A DNA stretch of 64,000 bases from contig JAGPFR010000001.1 of assembly GCA_018056425.1 (NCBI GenBank), positions 62,001-126,000 on the forward strand. The letters run 5' to 3'. Under the pieces are notes generated by a model that was given only the letters and a program-made list of their open reading frames with translations, made no database searches and had not been told where the DNA came from. The stretch is from Lachnospiraceae bacterium (GTDB taxonomy: Bacteria; Bacillota; Clostridia; Lachnospirales; Lachnospiraceae). Of this stretch, positions 1 to 9,072 are shown in pieces. A program made the translations under genes and the position numbers. The stretch's first letter is position 1, and each line of letters opens with the position of its first letter.

Positions 1-1895
1 AATCACAGTCCGAAGCAGGTATGATCGACGAGGATGCAAATGCTTTTGAGCAGTATGCATACTTTGTACAGATCAAAAATGAGCAGGTTTATACAACCAG
101 GATCATGGAATCGATGGATACTCTCACCGAACAGCTCGAAGCGCATGGCGTAGAGGGACAGAGAGTAGTCAGCACTTCTTCCGGACTTCTTACCGAGATC
201 TTTGTCGGAGTGGTTCTTCCCGTATTGGTACTTTGGCTTCTTGCTTCCTTCCTTATGATGAAGATGGGCGGAGGCGGCGGGCCATTAAATGTTGGAAAGA
301 GCAACGCCAAGGTTTATGTTCAGAAAGAGACCGGTGTTACATTCAAAGATGTTGCCGGTGAAGATGAAGCAAAGGAATCGCTTGTTGAAGTCGTAGACTT
401 CCTCCATAATCCCGGAAAGTATTCGGGAATCGGTGCAAGACTTCCCAAGGGCGCGCTTTTGGTAGGCCCTCCCGGAACAGGTAAGACCCTTCTTGCCAAG
501 GCGGTTGCGGGTGAGGCACATGTACCTTTCTTCTCACTGACCGGATCTGATTTCATTGAGCTTTACGTCGGTGTCGGTGCTTCCAGAGTAAGGGATCTTT
601 TCAAGGAAGCCAATAAGAATGCACCCTGTATTATTTTCATCGACGAGATAGATGCGATAGGAAGAAGCCGTGACTCCAAGTACGGCGGAGGAAACGAGGA
701 AAGAGAACAGACTCTGAATCAGCTCCTTTCCGAGATGGACGGATTCGATTCTTCAAAGGGTATTTTGATTCTCGGAGCAACCAACCGTCCCGAGATCCTG
801 GATAAAGCGCTCCTTCGTCCCGGACGTTTCGACAGAAGGATCATCGTAGACAAGCCTGACCTTAAGGGACGTGTCGAGATCCTCAAAGTTCACGCCAAGG
901 ACGTTAAGATGGATGAGAGCGTCGACCTTGATGCGATCGCACTCGCAACGAGCGGAGCGGTAGGTTCCGATCTTGCAAACATGATAAATGAGGCTGCGAT
1001 CAACGCGGTCAAGGAAGGCAGGGAATATGTCTGCCAGAAAGACCTCTTCAATGCCGTTGAGCAGGTACTCGTAGGTAAGGAAAAGAAAGACCGCATCATG
1101 AGTGCGGAGGAGAGAAAGATCGTCTCCTATCACGAAGTCGGACATGCACTCATCACCGCACTTCAGAAAAATTCCGAGCCGGTACAGAAGATCACCATCG
1201 TGCCCAGGACCATGGGTGCTCTGGGATATGTAATGCAGGTTCCCGAAGAGGAGAAGTACTTAAACTCCAAGGAAGAACTTGAGAATATGATCGTATCACT
1301 CCTCGGAGGAAGAGCCGCTGAGGAAGTTGTGTTCGGAGATGTAACGACCGGTGCTGCCAACGACATCGAAAAGGCTACATCGATCGCCAAGAATATGATC
1401 ACCCGTTTCGGCATGAGTGACAGATTCGGACTTGCAGGATTTGCAACCGTCGAGAGCCAGTATCTTGAAGGCCGTACCGCAATGAACTGCTCCGATCAGA
1501 CTGCCGCTGCAATTGACGAAGAGATCGTAAAGATGCTCAAGAAAGCATATGAGCAGGCTAAGGATCTCCTCTCCGATAACAGAGAACTCATGGACAAGCT
1601 CGCCGGATATCTCATCGAAAAAGAGACCATCACCGGTAAGGAGTTCATGAAGATCTTCAGGGCAGAAAAGGGAATTCCCGAACCCGAAGAGGAAGAAAAG
1701 GATGTGACCGGTTCCGAAGAAAAGTCTTCCGGTGAAGCATCCGTCAAGGAGACCGTGGAGGAGAAATCATCAGAGGATAAATCTTCGGATGATGTATCGC
1801 CCGAAACCTCTGAAGAAGAAACTGGAAAAGAGAACGAAAATCCGGATGTTCCCCGTGGTGATACAGGTATTTTTTCAAATCACACGATCATGTAA
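1..1895 (+). CDS. ftsH: ATP-dependent zinc metalloprotease FtsH (5' end outside window)
   Basis: Membrane-bound AAA+ protease that unfolds and degrades membrane and regulatory proteins. The reading frame is already open at base 3, and the first in-frame ATG (base 21) lies inside the extracytoplasmic segment. The first membrane helix and true start are therefore upstream of the window. Visible in order: end of the external loop, second membrane helix (about 190-260), glycine-rich linker, Walker A GPPGTGKT (about 465-488), Walker B IIFIDEID, the second region of homology ending RPGRFDR, and the zinc site HEVGH (about 1131). The last roughly 70 residues form an acidic Glu/Ser tail. The family match is certain; only the N-terminus is missing. 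Confidence 0.97.
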   Translation, partial: SQSEAGMIDEDANAFEQYAYFVQIKNEQVYTTRIMESMDTLTEQLEAHGVEGQRVVSTSSGLLTEIFVGVVLPVLVLWLLASFLMMKMGGGGGPLNVGKSNAKVYVQKETGVTFKDVAGEDEAKESLVEVVDFLHNPGKYSGIGARLPKGALLVGPPGTGKTLLAKAVAGEAHVPFFSLTGSDFIELYVGVGASRVRDLFKEANKNAPCIIFIDEIDAIGRSRDSKYGGGNEEREQTLNQLLSEMDGFDSSKGILILGATNRPEILDKALLRPGRFDRRIIVDKPDLKGRVEILKVHAKDVKMDESVDLDAIALATSGAVGSDLANMINEAAINAVKEGREYVCQKDLFNAVEQVLVGKEKKDRIMSAEERKIVSYHEVGHALITALQKNSEPVQKITIVPRTMGALGYVMQVPEEEKYLNSKEELENMIVSLLGGRAAEEVVFGDVTTGAANDIEKATSIAKNMITRFGMSDRFGLAGFATVESQYLEGRTAMNCSDQTAAAIDEEIVKMLKKAYEQAKDLLSDNRELMDKLAGYLIEKETITGKEFMKIFRAEKGIPEPEEEEKDVTGSEEKSSGEASVKETVEEKSSEDKSSDDVSPETSEEETGKENENPDVPRGDTGIFSNHTIM

Positions 1896-1896
1896 T

Positions 1897-3360
1897 ATGC
1901 GAAAGTTTTTAAGCGTAAAAAAGCACCGTGTTAACTACAAGGGCAGAGTCTTTACTCTGCCTCTTGTGATATTTATGGTGATGTCTTTTTCGCTTAAAAG
2001 TATTGCTTCCGAGCTTCCCGAAGACATGTCAGAAGCTACGGAAATACAGACAAATGAGATCATAAACTGGCCGAAAGGTCCGGAAACTTCAGGCAGATCG
2101 GTCATACTCATGGAAAATTCCACCGGGGCGATCCTGTATGCCAAGAACATCCATGAAAGATGTTATCCCGCGGCAATGACTGCGATAGTTACAAGTATGC
2201 TGGCTGCGGAAATGTGCGATCTTGACGATCAGGTTGAGTTTTCAACCCAGGCGGTAAGGGACGTTCCTTCCGGAGTCGTAAATATAGCGATCGATCCCGG
2301 AGAGTCACTGAGTGTGGGCGAGTGCCTTCAGGCCATTTTGATAAGGGGCGCCGCGGAGTGCGGATTTGCCATAGCGGAGCATTGCGGCGGCGGATCGAGG
2401 GATGCATTTGTAGCCTTGATGAATTCCAGGGCGGCATCACTCGGATGTACCGAGACCAATTTCACGAATCCCGTAGGACTTCATTCCGAAGACCATTACA
2501 CAACAGCTTATGATATGGCTCTGATCGGAAGGGACTTTTTCGATAATGAGTTGCTTTGCAAATATTCGCTTCAGAAAACCCTGCACCTTTATCCTTCGGA
2601 AGGTCAGAAGGATGAGATAATAGAGCATAACGCATCCAAGATGACTGTCGGCGGCTCTTATGAGTACGAGTATCTGATAGGAGCAAGAACGGGATATACG
2701 GATGAAGCCGGGTACTGTCTCATAGCCGGGGCAGAGAAGGACGGAGTAAGACTTATCGCAGTCATCATGGATGACGGGAGCGATGAGAGATACAAGGACG
2801 CGATCAATCTCTTTGAATACGGCTTTTCGAATTTTACTCTTGTGAGTGCTTCGGAAAACGAGAACTCATATGATGTCGGATCCAGTGTTGCCTCATACGG
2901 AACAACCGATATCATGGGAGATTCGAGCCCTATGTTTTCACTGGACAAAAACGACCGCGTTTTGCTGCCGCTTACCGTGGAATTTGCAGATCTCGAAAGT
3001 TCCATCACATATGACGGGGTTACTGCAAATGAGGCCGCGAGGATCGTTTATTCGTATCAGGGAGCCTATCTCGGGAAATGCTCCATACTCTTCGGTGAAC
3101 CGTCGGATGCATATGATTTCGGCATAAAACCTGAAGAAGAAATACCGGATGAAGAAGATACCGGCAAGACTTTTGTTTTCATAAACATCGCCATGGTTGC
3201 GGCAATAAGTGCCGTGATCGCAGCGGGAATACTCCTGCTTATGGCTTTATTTAAATGGTATAAAAGATACAGAAAGGTACATCCCAACTGGAGAAGACAG
3301 TATCGTAAAGAAAGACACAGGTCTGCTTTTTCCAGGTGGAAGAATAAGAAGATCAAATGA
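1897..3360 (+). CDS. D-Ala-D-Ala carboxypeptidase-like protein (S11 family) lacking catalytic motifs
   Basis: 487 residues with the fold signature of DacA/PBP5-type carboxypeptidases: an N-terminal hydrophobic export segment, an S11 domain, and a C-terminal membrane helix followed by a basic tail. I use ATG 1897, one base after the ftsH stop; an in-frame extension to 1732 would lie wholly inside ftsH. All three active-site motifs are changed. SxxK reads AAMTAI, with Ala93 and Ala96 in place of Ser and Lys. SxN reads Gly151-Ala-Ala. KTG reads Arg264-Thr-Gly. The surrounding residues are well kept (CYPAAMTAIVT, GARTGYTDEAGYCLIAG), so the alignment is not in doubt. It should not cleave or acylate peptidoglycan peptides. 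A binding, scaffold or regulatory role is my inference. The next gene, trmB, overlaps its stop by 4 bases. Confidence 0.9.
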   Translation: MRKFLSVKKHRVNYKGRVFTLPLVIFMVMSFSLKSIASELPEDMSEATEIQTNEIINWPKGPETSGRSVILMENSTGAILYAKNIHERCYPAAMTAIVTSMLAAEMCDLDDQVEFSTQAVRDVPSGVVNIAIDPGESLSVGECLQAILIRGAAECGFAIAEHCGGGSRDAFVALMNSRAASLGCTETNFTNPVGLHSEDHYTTAYDMALIGRDFFDNELLCKYSLQKTLHLYPSEGQKDEIIEHNASKMTVGGSYEYEYLIGARTGYTDEAGYCLIAGAEKDGVRLIAVIMDDGSDERYKDAINLFEYGFSNFTLVSASENENSYDVGSSVASYGTTDIMGDSSPMFSLDKNDRVLLPLTVEFADLESSITYDGVTANEAARIVYSYQGAYLGKCSILFGEPSDAYDFGIKPEEEIPDEEDTGKTFVFINIAMVAAISAVIAAGILLLMALFKWYKRYRKVHPNWRRQYRKERHRSAFSRWKNKKIK

Positions 3361-4004
3361 GATTGAAGAATGTTCCCGGATGCAGGGAGAGAATTGCAGA
3401 AAGCGAGTATGTTGTTTCCGAGGATAAACTCAAAGAGTGCAAGGGCCATTGGCGTGAAGTATTCGGCAATGACAATGAGATCCATATAGAGATCGGAATG
3501 GGAAAGGGCCGATTTATCTATGAGATGGCCGAGAGAAATCCCGAGATCAACTATATCGGAATAGAGAAGTACTCCGCCGTTCTTCTGAGGGCGGTTCAGA
3601 AGATGGAGGAAGAACCCAGGGAAAATCTGATCTTTATAAGGATGGACGCCGAGATGATAACCGAGGTTTTCGGCGAGGAAGAGGTCGGCAGAATATACCT
3701 GAATTTCTCGGATCCCTGGCCCAAAGACAGACATGCAAAAAGAAGACTTCCGTCTCGCGAATTTCTGGCAAGATATGATAAGATATTAAAGAAAGATGGA
3801 AGGATCGAGTTCAAGACGGATAACAGGGTTTTATTTGACTGGGCACTCGAAGAGCTTCCGGAATCAGCATGGAAAGCGGATCTTGTAACATTTGATCTTC
3901 ATTCACAGGCAGAACTGATGACGGATAATGTCATGACAGAGTACGAAGAGAGGTTTTCTCTTCAGGGAAATCCTATTTGCAAATATATATTAACCAGGAA
4001 ATGA
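3357..4004 (+). CDS. trmB: tRNA (guanine-N7-)-methyltransferase TrmB
   Basis: S-adenosylmethionine-dependent enzyme that makes m7G46 in tRNA. The 215 residues are normal for the family. The SAM-binding loop EIGMGKGRFIYEMA appears near residue 47, and the signature DPWPKDRHAKRRL near residue 120, followed by FKTDN. The ATG overlaps the stop of the preceding gene (ATGA), which indicates translational coupling. No changed key residues were seen. Confidence 0.95.
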   Translation: MRLKNVPGCRERIAESEYVVSEDKLKECKGHWREVFGNDNEIHIEIGMGKGRFIYEMAERNPEINYIGIEKYSAVLLRAVQKMEEEPRENLIFIRMDAEMITEVFGEEEVGRIYLNFSDPWPKDRHAKRRLPSREFLARYDKILKKDGRIEFKTDNRVLFDWALEELPESAWKADLVTFDLHSQAELMTDNVMTEYEERFSLQGNPICKYILTRK

Positions 4005-4016
4005 AAGGAGCTTATT

Positions 4017-4334
4017 ATGGCACAGCTTGTTACCACTAATGATTTTGAAAAAGAGGTCCTTGAATCATCAACTCCCGTACTTGTAGATTTTTTCGCAGAT
4101 TGGTGCGGTCCCTGTAAGATGATGTCTCCCGTTGTAGATCAGATTGGAGAAAAGCTTGCTTCAGAGATAAAAGTCGTTAAGTGCAACGTTGATGACAGCG
4201 GTGCAGTTGCCGAGAAGTACAACATAATGAGCATACCTAATTTCATTATTTTCAAGGACGGACAGCCTGTATCAAGTAAGCTTGGTGCAACATCACCGGC
4301 AGATTTTGAGCAGTGGATCAAGGAGAACATCTGA
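4017..4334 (+). CDS. trxA: thioredoxin
   Basis: Cytoplasmic disulfide reductase of 105 residues, standard length. The redox site WCGPC lies in the normal context VDFFADWCGPCKMM, and the cis-proline loop reads SIPNF. The start at 4017 has a good ribosome site (AAAGGAG). Its TGA stop overlaps the ATG of hprK (TGATG). The thioredoxin reductase gene is not in this window. Confidence 0.96.
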   Translation: MAQLVTTNDFEKEVLESSTPVLVDFFADWCGPCKMMSPVVDQIGEKLASEIKVVKCNVDDSGAVAEKYNIMSIPNFIIFKDGQPVSSKLGATSPADFEQWIKENI

Positions 4335-5290
4335 TGGCAAGTGTCAAACTGACAAAAGTTATCGAAAGAATGGATCTTATGAATCTCACCCCCGAGGTTC
4401 CCGTAGAAAAGATCCGTATCACCCAGCCTGATATAAACAGGCCTGCGCTCCAGATTGCGGGATATTTCGAATATTTCGATCCCTCACGTATACAGATCAT
4501 CGGATACGTTGAGTATTCCTACATGGAAAATGCATTGGATGATGAACAGAAATATGAAGCATATGACAAGTTCCTGGAGCATCCCATGCCTGCGATCATT
4601 TTCTGCAGAGGCCTCAAGCCCAATGAGATCTTCATGGAACTTGCCAAAAAGTACGGCATTCCGGTTCTTCTGACAAATGAAGCAACATCCGGATTCACCG
4701 CAGAACTGATCAGATGGCTTAACGAGCAGCTCGCTCCCATGATCTCCGTACACGGAGTTCTCGTAGACTGTTACGGTGAAGGAGTTCTGATCACCGGTGA
4801 GAGCGGTATCGGTAAATCCGAGGCGGCGCTTGAGCTGATCAAGAGAGGTCACAGACTTGTAACAGACGATGCGGTAGAACTGAGAAAACTGTCCGATACA
4901 TTGCTTGTCGGAACAGCACCCGACATAACCAAGCATTTCATCGAGCTTCGCGGTATCGGAATCGTAGATGTAAAGGCACTGTTTGGTGCTTCGAGCGTTA
5001 AGGATTCACAGCAGGTTGACCTGGTCATCCGACTTGAGGACTGGGATAAAGATAAAGATTACGACAGACTTGGAGTTGAAGAGAGTTATACCGAATATCT
5101 CGGTGTTCGCGTCGTATGTCACAACATCCCCGTAAGACCGGGACGAAACCTGGCTGTAATATGTGAGACCGCTGCGGTTAACTATCGTCAGAAACAGATG
5201 GGTTACAATGCGGTTCAGGAGCTCTATAAGAGAGTTCAGGCAAATCTTGCCAAGAAACATTCTGAAGAAGATGAAGAAGAGGAAGAATAA
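4334..5290 (+). CDS. hprK: HPr kinase/phosphorylase
   Basis: 318-residue bifunctional enzyme that phosphorylates and dephosphorylates HPr-type proteins on Ser46, the switch for CcpA-mediated carbon control. ATG 4334 overlaps the trxA stop. The P-loop GESGIGKSE is present, preceded by SVHGVLVDCYGEGVL, followed by RGHRLVTDDAVEL and the family signature ELRGIGIVDVKALFG, with the C-terminal GRNLAVICETAAVNYR segment. All hallmark residues look intact. Two HPr-like proteins in this window (9073 and 21729) retain the target serine but not His15, so they are its obvious candidate substrates. The glucokinase ATG overlaps its stop. Confidence 0.96.
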   Translation: MASVKLTKVIERMDLMNLTPEVPVEKIRITQPDINRPALQIAGYFEYFDPSRIQIIGYVEYSYMENALDDEQKYEAYDKFLEHPMPAIIFCRGLKPNEIFMELAKKYGIPVLLTNEATSGFTAELIRWLNEQLAPMISVHGVLVDCYGEGVLITGESGIGKSEAALELIKRGHRLVTDDAVELRKLSDTLLVGTAPDITKHFIELRGIGIVDVKALFGASSVKDSQQVDLVIRLEDWDKDKDYDRLGVEESYTEYLGVRVVCHNIPVRPGRNLAVICETAAVNYRQKQMGYNAVQELYKRVQANLAKKHSEEDEEEEE

Positions 5291-6237
5291 TGAAATACGT
5301 TTTTGGATCAGACATAGGCGGAACTACCGTTAAACTCGGACTTTTTGATGAAAACGGCGAACTCCTCGATAAGTGGGAGATTCCTACAGACAAAAGCAAT
5401 CACGGAGCAAATATCGTCGGAGATGTTTGCGAATCCATTCAGGCTAAAATGGATGAGAAGGGAATTGCCGCATCCGATGTTATCGGAGTGGGAGTCGGTG
5501 CTCCCGGCGCTGTTAACGAAGACGGCGTTATGACAGGCGGAGCCGTTAATTTAGGCTGGCCCGTATTTAACCTCAGGGAGTCCATGGAAGAAAAACTCGG
5601 CGGGATCAAAGTCGTTGCGGGAAATGATGCCAATGTTGCCGCTTTCGGTGAGATGGTTAAGGGCGGCGGAAAAGGATACAAAAACGTTGTAGCCGTTACT
5701 CTCGGAACAGGTGTAGGCGGCGGTGTTATCATCGGCGGAAAGCTTATTACCGGTTCTACCGGAGCAGCCGGAGAGATCGGACATATCAAGGTCGATGATG
5801 CAGAAACGGAAAAGTGTAACTGCGGTCACACCGGATGCCTCGAGCAGTTTGCATCCGCTACCGGTATCGCAAGGCTTGCAAGAAAGAGACTTGCTAAGGA
5901 CGATAAGCCCTCAGCTCTCAGAAGTGCCCAGCTTCTTGATGCAAAGGCAGTATTTGATGCTGTTAAGGCGGGCGATGAGGTTGCTGACGAGGTTGCCAAG
6001 GAATTCGGAAGATATCTCGGAAAAGGACTTGCGGTTATTGCCGATGTTGTTAATCCCGAGATATTTGTTATCGGAGGCGGCGTTTCAAAAGCCGGCGATA
6101 TCCTTCTTACTTATGTGGAACCCGAGTTTAAGAAAACAGCATTCCCTCCCTGCAGCGGATCGAAGTTTGCGCTTGCCACTCTCGGCAATGATGCGGGAAT
6201 TTACGGCTGTGCGGGAATGGTTTTATCGGAAAACTGA
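5290..6237 (+). CDS. glcK: ROK-family glucokinase
   Basis: 315 residues. Phosphorylates glucose with ATP; the ROK family also contains other hexose kinases. The N-terminal phosphate-binding motif is SDIGGTTVKLGLFDENG. The catalytic region has AGNDANVAAFGE, followed by the ROK signature ending GEIGHIKVDD. The zinc-type cysteine motif is CNCGHTGCLEQFAS. The start overlaps the hprK stop (TAATG), so both belong to one operon. Glucose as substrate is inferred from family and from the hprK neighbourhood. Confidence 0.9.
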   Translation: MKYVFGSDIGGTTVKLGLFDENGELLDKWEIPTDKSNHGANIVGDVCESIQAKMDEKGIAASDVIGVGVGAPGAVNEDGVMTGGAVNLGWPVFNLRESMEEKLGGIKVVAGNDANVAAFGEMVKGGGKGYKNVVAVTLGTGVGGGVIIGGKLITGSTGAAGEIGHIKVDDAETEKCNCGHTGCLEQFASATGIARLARKRLAKDDKPSALRSAQLLDAKAVFDAVKAGDEVADEVAKEFGRYLGKGLAVIADVVNPEIFVIGGGVSKAGDILLTYVEPEFKKTAFPPCSGSKFALATLGNDAGIYGCAGMVLSEN

Positions 6238-6300
6238 TTGTGATATTATTTTAGAAAAATAGCGAGGGTGCACCACAAAAGGTGCGGAGAGGAGAGTTGT

Positions 6301-7224
6301 ATGACAGGACAGGAGGTTGCGCGGCTGTTATCCGAGCACATTGATGAGAGATTTATTCATCCGGATCAGCCGATGGCTGAATATACTTCGTTTCGTACGG
6401 GAGGAAATGCACTTTGCGTTGTGGAAGTTCACGATCTTGAGGAACTCAGACGCGTTCTTACCTGTGTCAGAAAGAAGTTCCTTCCCTATTCAATTCTCGG
6501 AAACGGAACCAATACTCTTGTAGAGGATGAAGGATATTCCGGAGTTGCGGTAGTACTTGACGGCGAGTTCAAGAAGATAGATGTAACCGGATATGAGGTT
6601 ACATGCGGAGGCGGTGCATCACTTGCATCGGCAGGAAGAATGGCAGCCGATATGTGGCTCACCGGAATGGAATGGGCATGCGGAATTCCCGGAACCATCG
6701 GCGGTGCGATCAAGATGAATGCCGGAGCTTTCGGTTCCGATATGTCTAAGATTGTAAAAAGAGTAAGAGCTCTTACCACTGCAGGTGAGGAAATCGTACT
6801 TCGTCCCGCGGAGCTTCATTTTAAATATCGTTACAGTCTCTTCTGTGAGAAAAAGTTCGTTGTATTGGAAGCGGTATTCGAACTTCAGAAGGGCGACAAG
6901 AACGAGATCAATGCCAAGATCGAACAGTATGCGAAGGAGCGCAGAGACAAGCAGCCTCTCGACCTTCCCAGTGCAGGATGTATTTTTAAGAATCCGAGAG
7001 AAGGCTCTGCAGCCCAGATGATCGATGAAGCCGGACTCGGCGGATCGTATGTCGGCGGTGCAATGGTTTCCAAGAAGCACTGCAATTTCATAGTTAATAC
7101 CGGTAAAGCTACGGCTACCGATATTACCAGACTTATCGAAAACGTCAGAAGGGAAGTTTATAACTATAACGGAGTCCGCCTTGAGCCGGAACTTTGTGTT
7201 CTCGGCAGACCCGGAAGGTATTGA
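6301..7224 (+). CDS. murB: UDP-N-acetylenolpyruvoylglucosamine reductase MurB
   Basis: FAD enzyme that makes UDP-N-acetylmuramate, the second committed step of peptidoglycan synthesis. 307 residues from ATG 6301, chosen because GGAGAG lies just upstream; an in-frame ATG at 6268 would place that site inside the gene. Motifs seen: YTSFRTGGNA at the N-terminus, LGNGTNTLVEDEGY, the FAD-domain CGIPGTIGGAIKMNAGAFG, and SAGCIFKNP containing the catalytic serine region. It is the usual neighbour of rapZ in Clostridia, and rapZ starts 5 bases after its stop. Confidence 0.95.
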   Translation: MTGQEVARLLSEHIDERFIHPDQPMAEYTSFRTGGNALCVVEVHDLEELRRVLTCVRKKFLPYSILGNGTNTLVEDEGYSGVAVVLDGEFKKIDVTGYEVTCGGGASLASAGRMAADMWLTGMEWACGIPGTIGGAIKMNAGAFGSDMSKIVKRVRALTTAGEEIVLRPAELHFKYRYSLFCEKKFVVLEAVFELQKGDKNEINAKIEQYAKERRDKQPLDLPSAGCIFKNPREGSAAQMIDEAGLGGSYVGGAMVSKKHCNFIVNTGKATATDITRLIENVRREVYNYNGVRLEPELCVLGRPGRY

Positions 7225-7229
7225 TACAG

Positions 7230-8090
7230 ATGCGGATAGTTATCATAACCGGAATGAGCGGAAGCGGTAAGAGAACCGGCATGAAGATGCTGGAGGATAT
7301 CGGCTTCTATGCGATAGACAATCTCCCTGCATCTCTGGTAGATAAATTTGTCGAGCTTCTGGCTCAGCCCGGTAACGAATACGGCAAAGTTGCACTCGGA
7401 ATTGATGTCAGAACCGCGGGCTCGATGAAAAATCTTGCCCAGGTCATTAAGAATCTTAAATCCGTCGGTCATGAAACAGAGGTTCTTTTCCTCGAGGCGT
7501 CGGATAAGACTCTTATCAGAAGATATAAAGAAACCAGAAGAATTCATCCGCTTGCGGGTGACGGAACGCTGGAAGAGGGTATCAAAAAAGAACGTACGGA
7601 ACTTGCCCCGATAAAGAAGCAGGCTACATACGTTATCGATACCTCAAATCTTCTGACCAGGGAATTTAAGGCGGAACTGGATGCGATATTCCGCAAAAAC
7701 GAAAAATACAACAATCTGAACGTAAGTATAGTTTCATTCGGTTTCAAATACGGAATTCCCGCGGATGCGGATCTTGTATTTGACGTAAGATTCCTGCCCA
7801 ATCCTTTTTATATCGAGGAACTTAAAACAAAAACGGGTCTCGATAAAGAGGTAAGGGACTATGTTAACGGATTTGCCGAAACAGGTCAGTTCCTGGATAA
7901 ACTGGAAGATATGATATCCTTTTTGATCCCCAATTATGTCAAAGAGGGAAAATATAACCTTGTGATCGCTATCGGATGTACCGGAGGAAAGCACAGATCC
8001 GTTACACTGGCGTCCGGACTGTATGACAGGATGAAAGACCGCAAGGATATAGGCTTTAAATTGACTCACAGAGATGTAAATCTGACTTAA
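7230..8090 (+). CDS. rapZ: RapZ/YvcJ-family nucleotide-binding protein with altered Walker A motif
   Basis: 286 residues from ATG 7230; the upstream in-frame start at 7194 would overlap murB. RapZ proteins bind nucleotide and, in other bacteria, RNA or cell-wall precursors. The N-terminal P-loop reads GMSGSGKRT: the Ser/Thr that normally follows the Lys (GKS/T) is Arg15, although a Thr comes next. Family features FYAIDNLP, the RRxHPLA stretch (RRIHPLAGDGTLEEGI), FGFKYGIPADADLVFDVRFLPNPFY and the C-terminal GCTGGKHRSV are kept. The gene yvcK, often placed between rapZ and whiA, is absent; whiA follows after 26 bases. Confidence 0.93.
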   Translation: MRIVIITGMSGSGKRTGMKMLEDIGFYAIDNLPASLVDKFVELLAQPGNEYGKVALGIDVRTAGSMKNLAQVIKNLKSVGHETEVLFLEASDKTLIRRYKETRRIHPLAGDGTLEEGIKKERTELAPIKKQATYVIDTSNLLTREFKAELDAIFRKNEKYNNLNVSIVSFGFKYGIPADADLVFDVRFLPNPFYIEELKTKTGLDKEVRDYVNGFAETGQFLDKLEDMISFLIPNYVKEGKYNLVIAIGCTGGKHRSVTLASGLYDRMKDRKDIGFKLTHRDVNLT

Positions 8091-8116
8091 AATTGCCATA
8101 GGAATGCGAGGCTGAT

Positions 8117-8977
8117 ATGTCCTTTTCGTCAGATGTGAAGGAAGAGCTTGCCGGGGTGATACCTCAGGCGAGACATTGCAGGATAGCAGAGCTTTCCGCC
8201 ATAATGCATCTTGCCGGCCAAATAGGGATTTCGGAAGGCGAGGTAACCATAGGATTCAATGCCTTCGGAGAGGCTCTGATAAAAAAAGGCTTTACTTTAC
8301 TTGAAATAACATTTAATATAGGGAAGTCGCTGAGAGATTCCGATTCGGAGTTTGAATCCCTGATTCGGTGTCTTGGTGACTTGAATGATCCCGTAAATGA
8401 ACTGATCCTGAAGAATACCTGTTGTAAGCGGGCTTTCTTGAGGGGTGCATTTCTGGCATCGGGATCGGTGAGTGATCCCGATAAGGGATATCATCTGGAA
8501 TTTGTCTGCGAAGACGCTTCCAAAGCCGATCAGATAATAAGACTGTGCAGGGATTTTGAGGTAGGTGCGCGTAAGACTACCAGACGTTCTGAGACAGTCG
8601 TATATGTCAAAGAGGGCGAAATGATCGGTGAGCTTCTGAGTGTAATGGGTGCCCAGAATTCATATATGGATTTTGAGAACCGCCGCATCTACAAGGATGT
8701 CAGCAATACGGTAAATCGAAGGGTTAACTGCGAGACATCCAATATCAGAAAGACCGTGACTGCAGCATCAAGGCAGCTCGATGATATAAGATTCCTCGAG
8801 GAGCACGGATTTCTGGATGATCTTCCGGAGCCTTTAAGAGAGGCTGCATACGGAAGGCTCGAACATCCGGATGCGACACTTGCCGAACTCGGAGCACTTA
8901 TGGATCCGCCGGTAGGTAAATCCGGAATTAATCACAGGCTTTTAAGGCTCAGTGATATAGCACGGCAAAAGAGATAA
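8117..8977 (+). CDS. whiA: DNA-binding protein WhiA
   Basis: 286 residues. The N-terminal half is the degenerate LAGLIDADG-endonuclease-like fold (SFSSDVKEELAG, CCKRAFLRGAFLASGSVSDP). The C-terminal half holds the helix-turn-helix region ending ELGALMDPPVGKSGINHRLLRL, the WhiA signature. In Firmicutes WhiA affects division and chromosome segregation. The ribosome site GAGG lies before ATG 8117. It sits between rapZ and an HPr-like gene, as in the Bacillus yvcJ-yvcK-whiA-crh operon but without yvcK. Confidence 0.95.
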   Translation: MSFSSDVKEELAGVIPQARHCRIAELSAIMHLAGQIGISEGEVTIGFNAFGEALIKKGFTLLEITFNIGKSLRDSDSEFESLIRCLGDLNDPVNELILKNTCCKRAFLRGAFLASGSVSDPDKGYHLEFVCEDASKADQIIRLCRDFEVGARKTTRRSETVVYVKEGEMIGELLSVMGAQNSYMDFENRRIYKDVSNTVNRRVNCETSNIRKTVTAASRQLDDIRFLEEHGFLDDLPEPLREAAYGRLEHPDATLAELGALMDPPVGKSGINHRLLRLSDIARQKR

Positions 8978-9072
8978 TAAGGCGGCTGGGGAGCTGCCAT
9001 GTATTGGGGAAAATTAACTTTGCGTAACAGTTTTGCCGATTCTTGGGGAAGATGAGGCTGAGGAGTATTATT

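Noticed and set aside
21-23. ATG at 21 as the start of ftsH
   Set aside because: The frame is open upstream to base 3 and this ATG lies inside the extracytoplasmic domain, so the first membrane helix would be missing; the window edge cuts the gene.
1131-1145. FtsH zinc motif HEVGH instead of the commoner HEAGH
   Set aside because: The middle residue is variable in HExxH and the change does not affect the ligands.
3066-3734. A 222-codon open frame on the minus strand
   Set aside because: It runs antisense across the carboxypeptidase-like gene and trmB, both of which have clear family motifs; no ribosome site.
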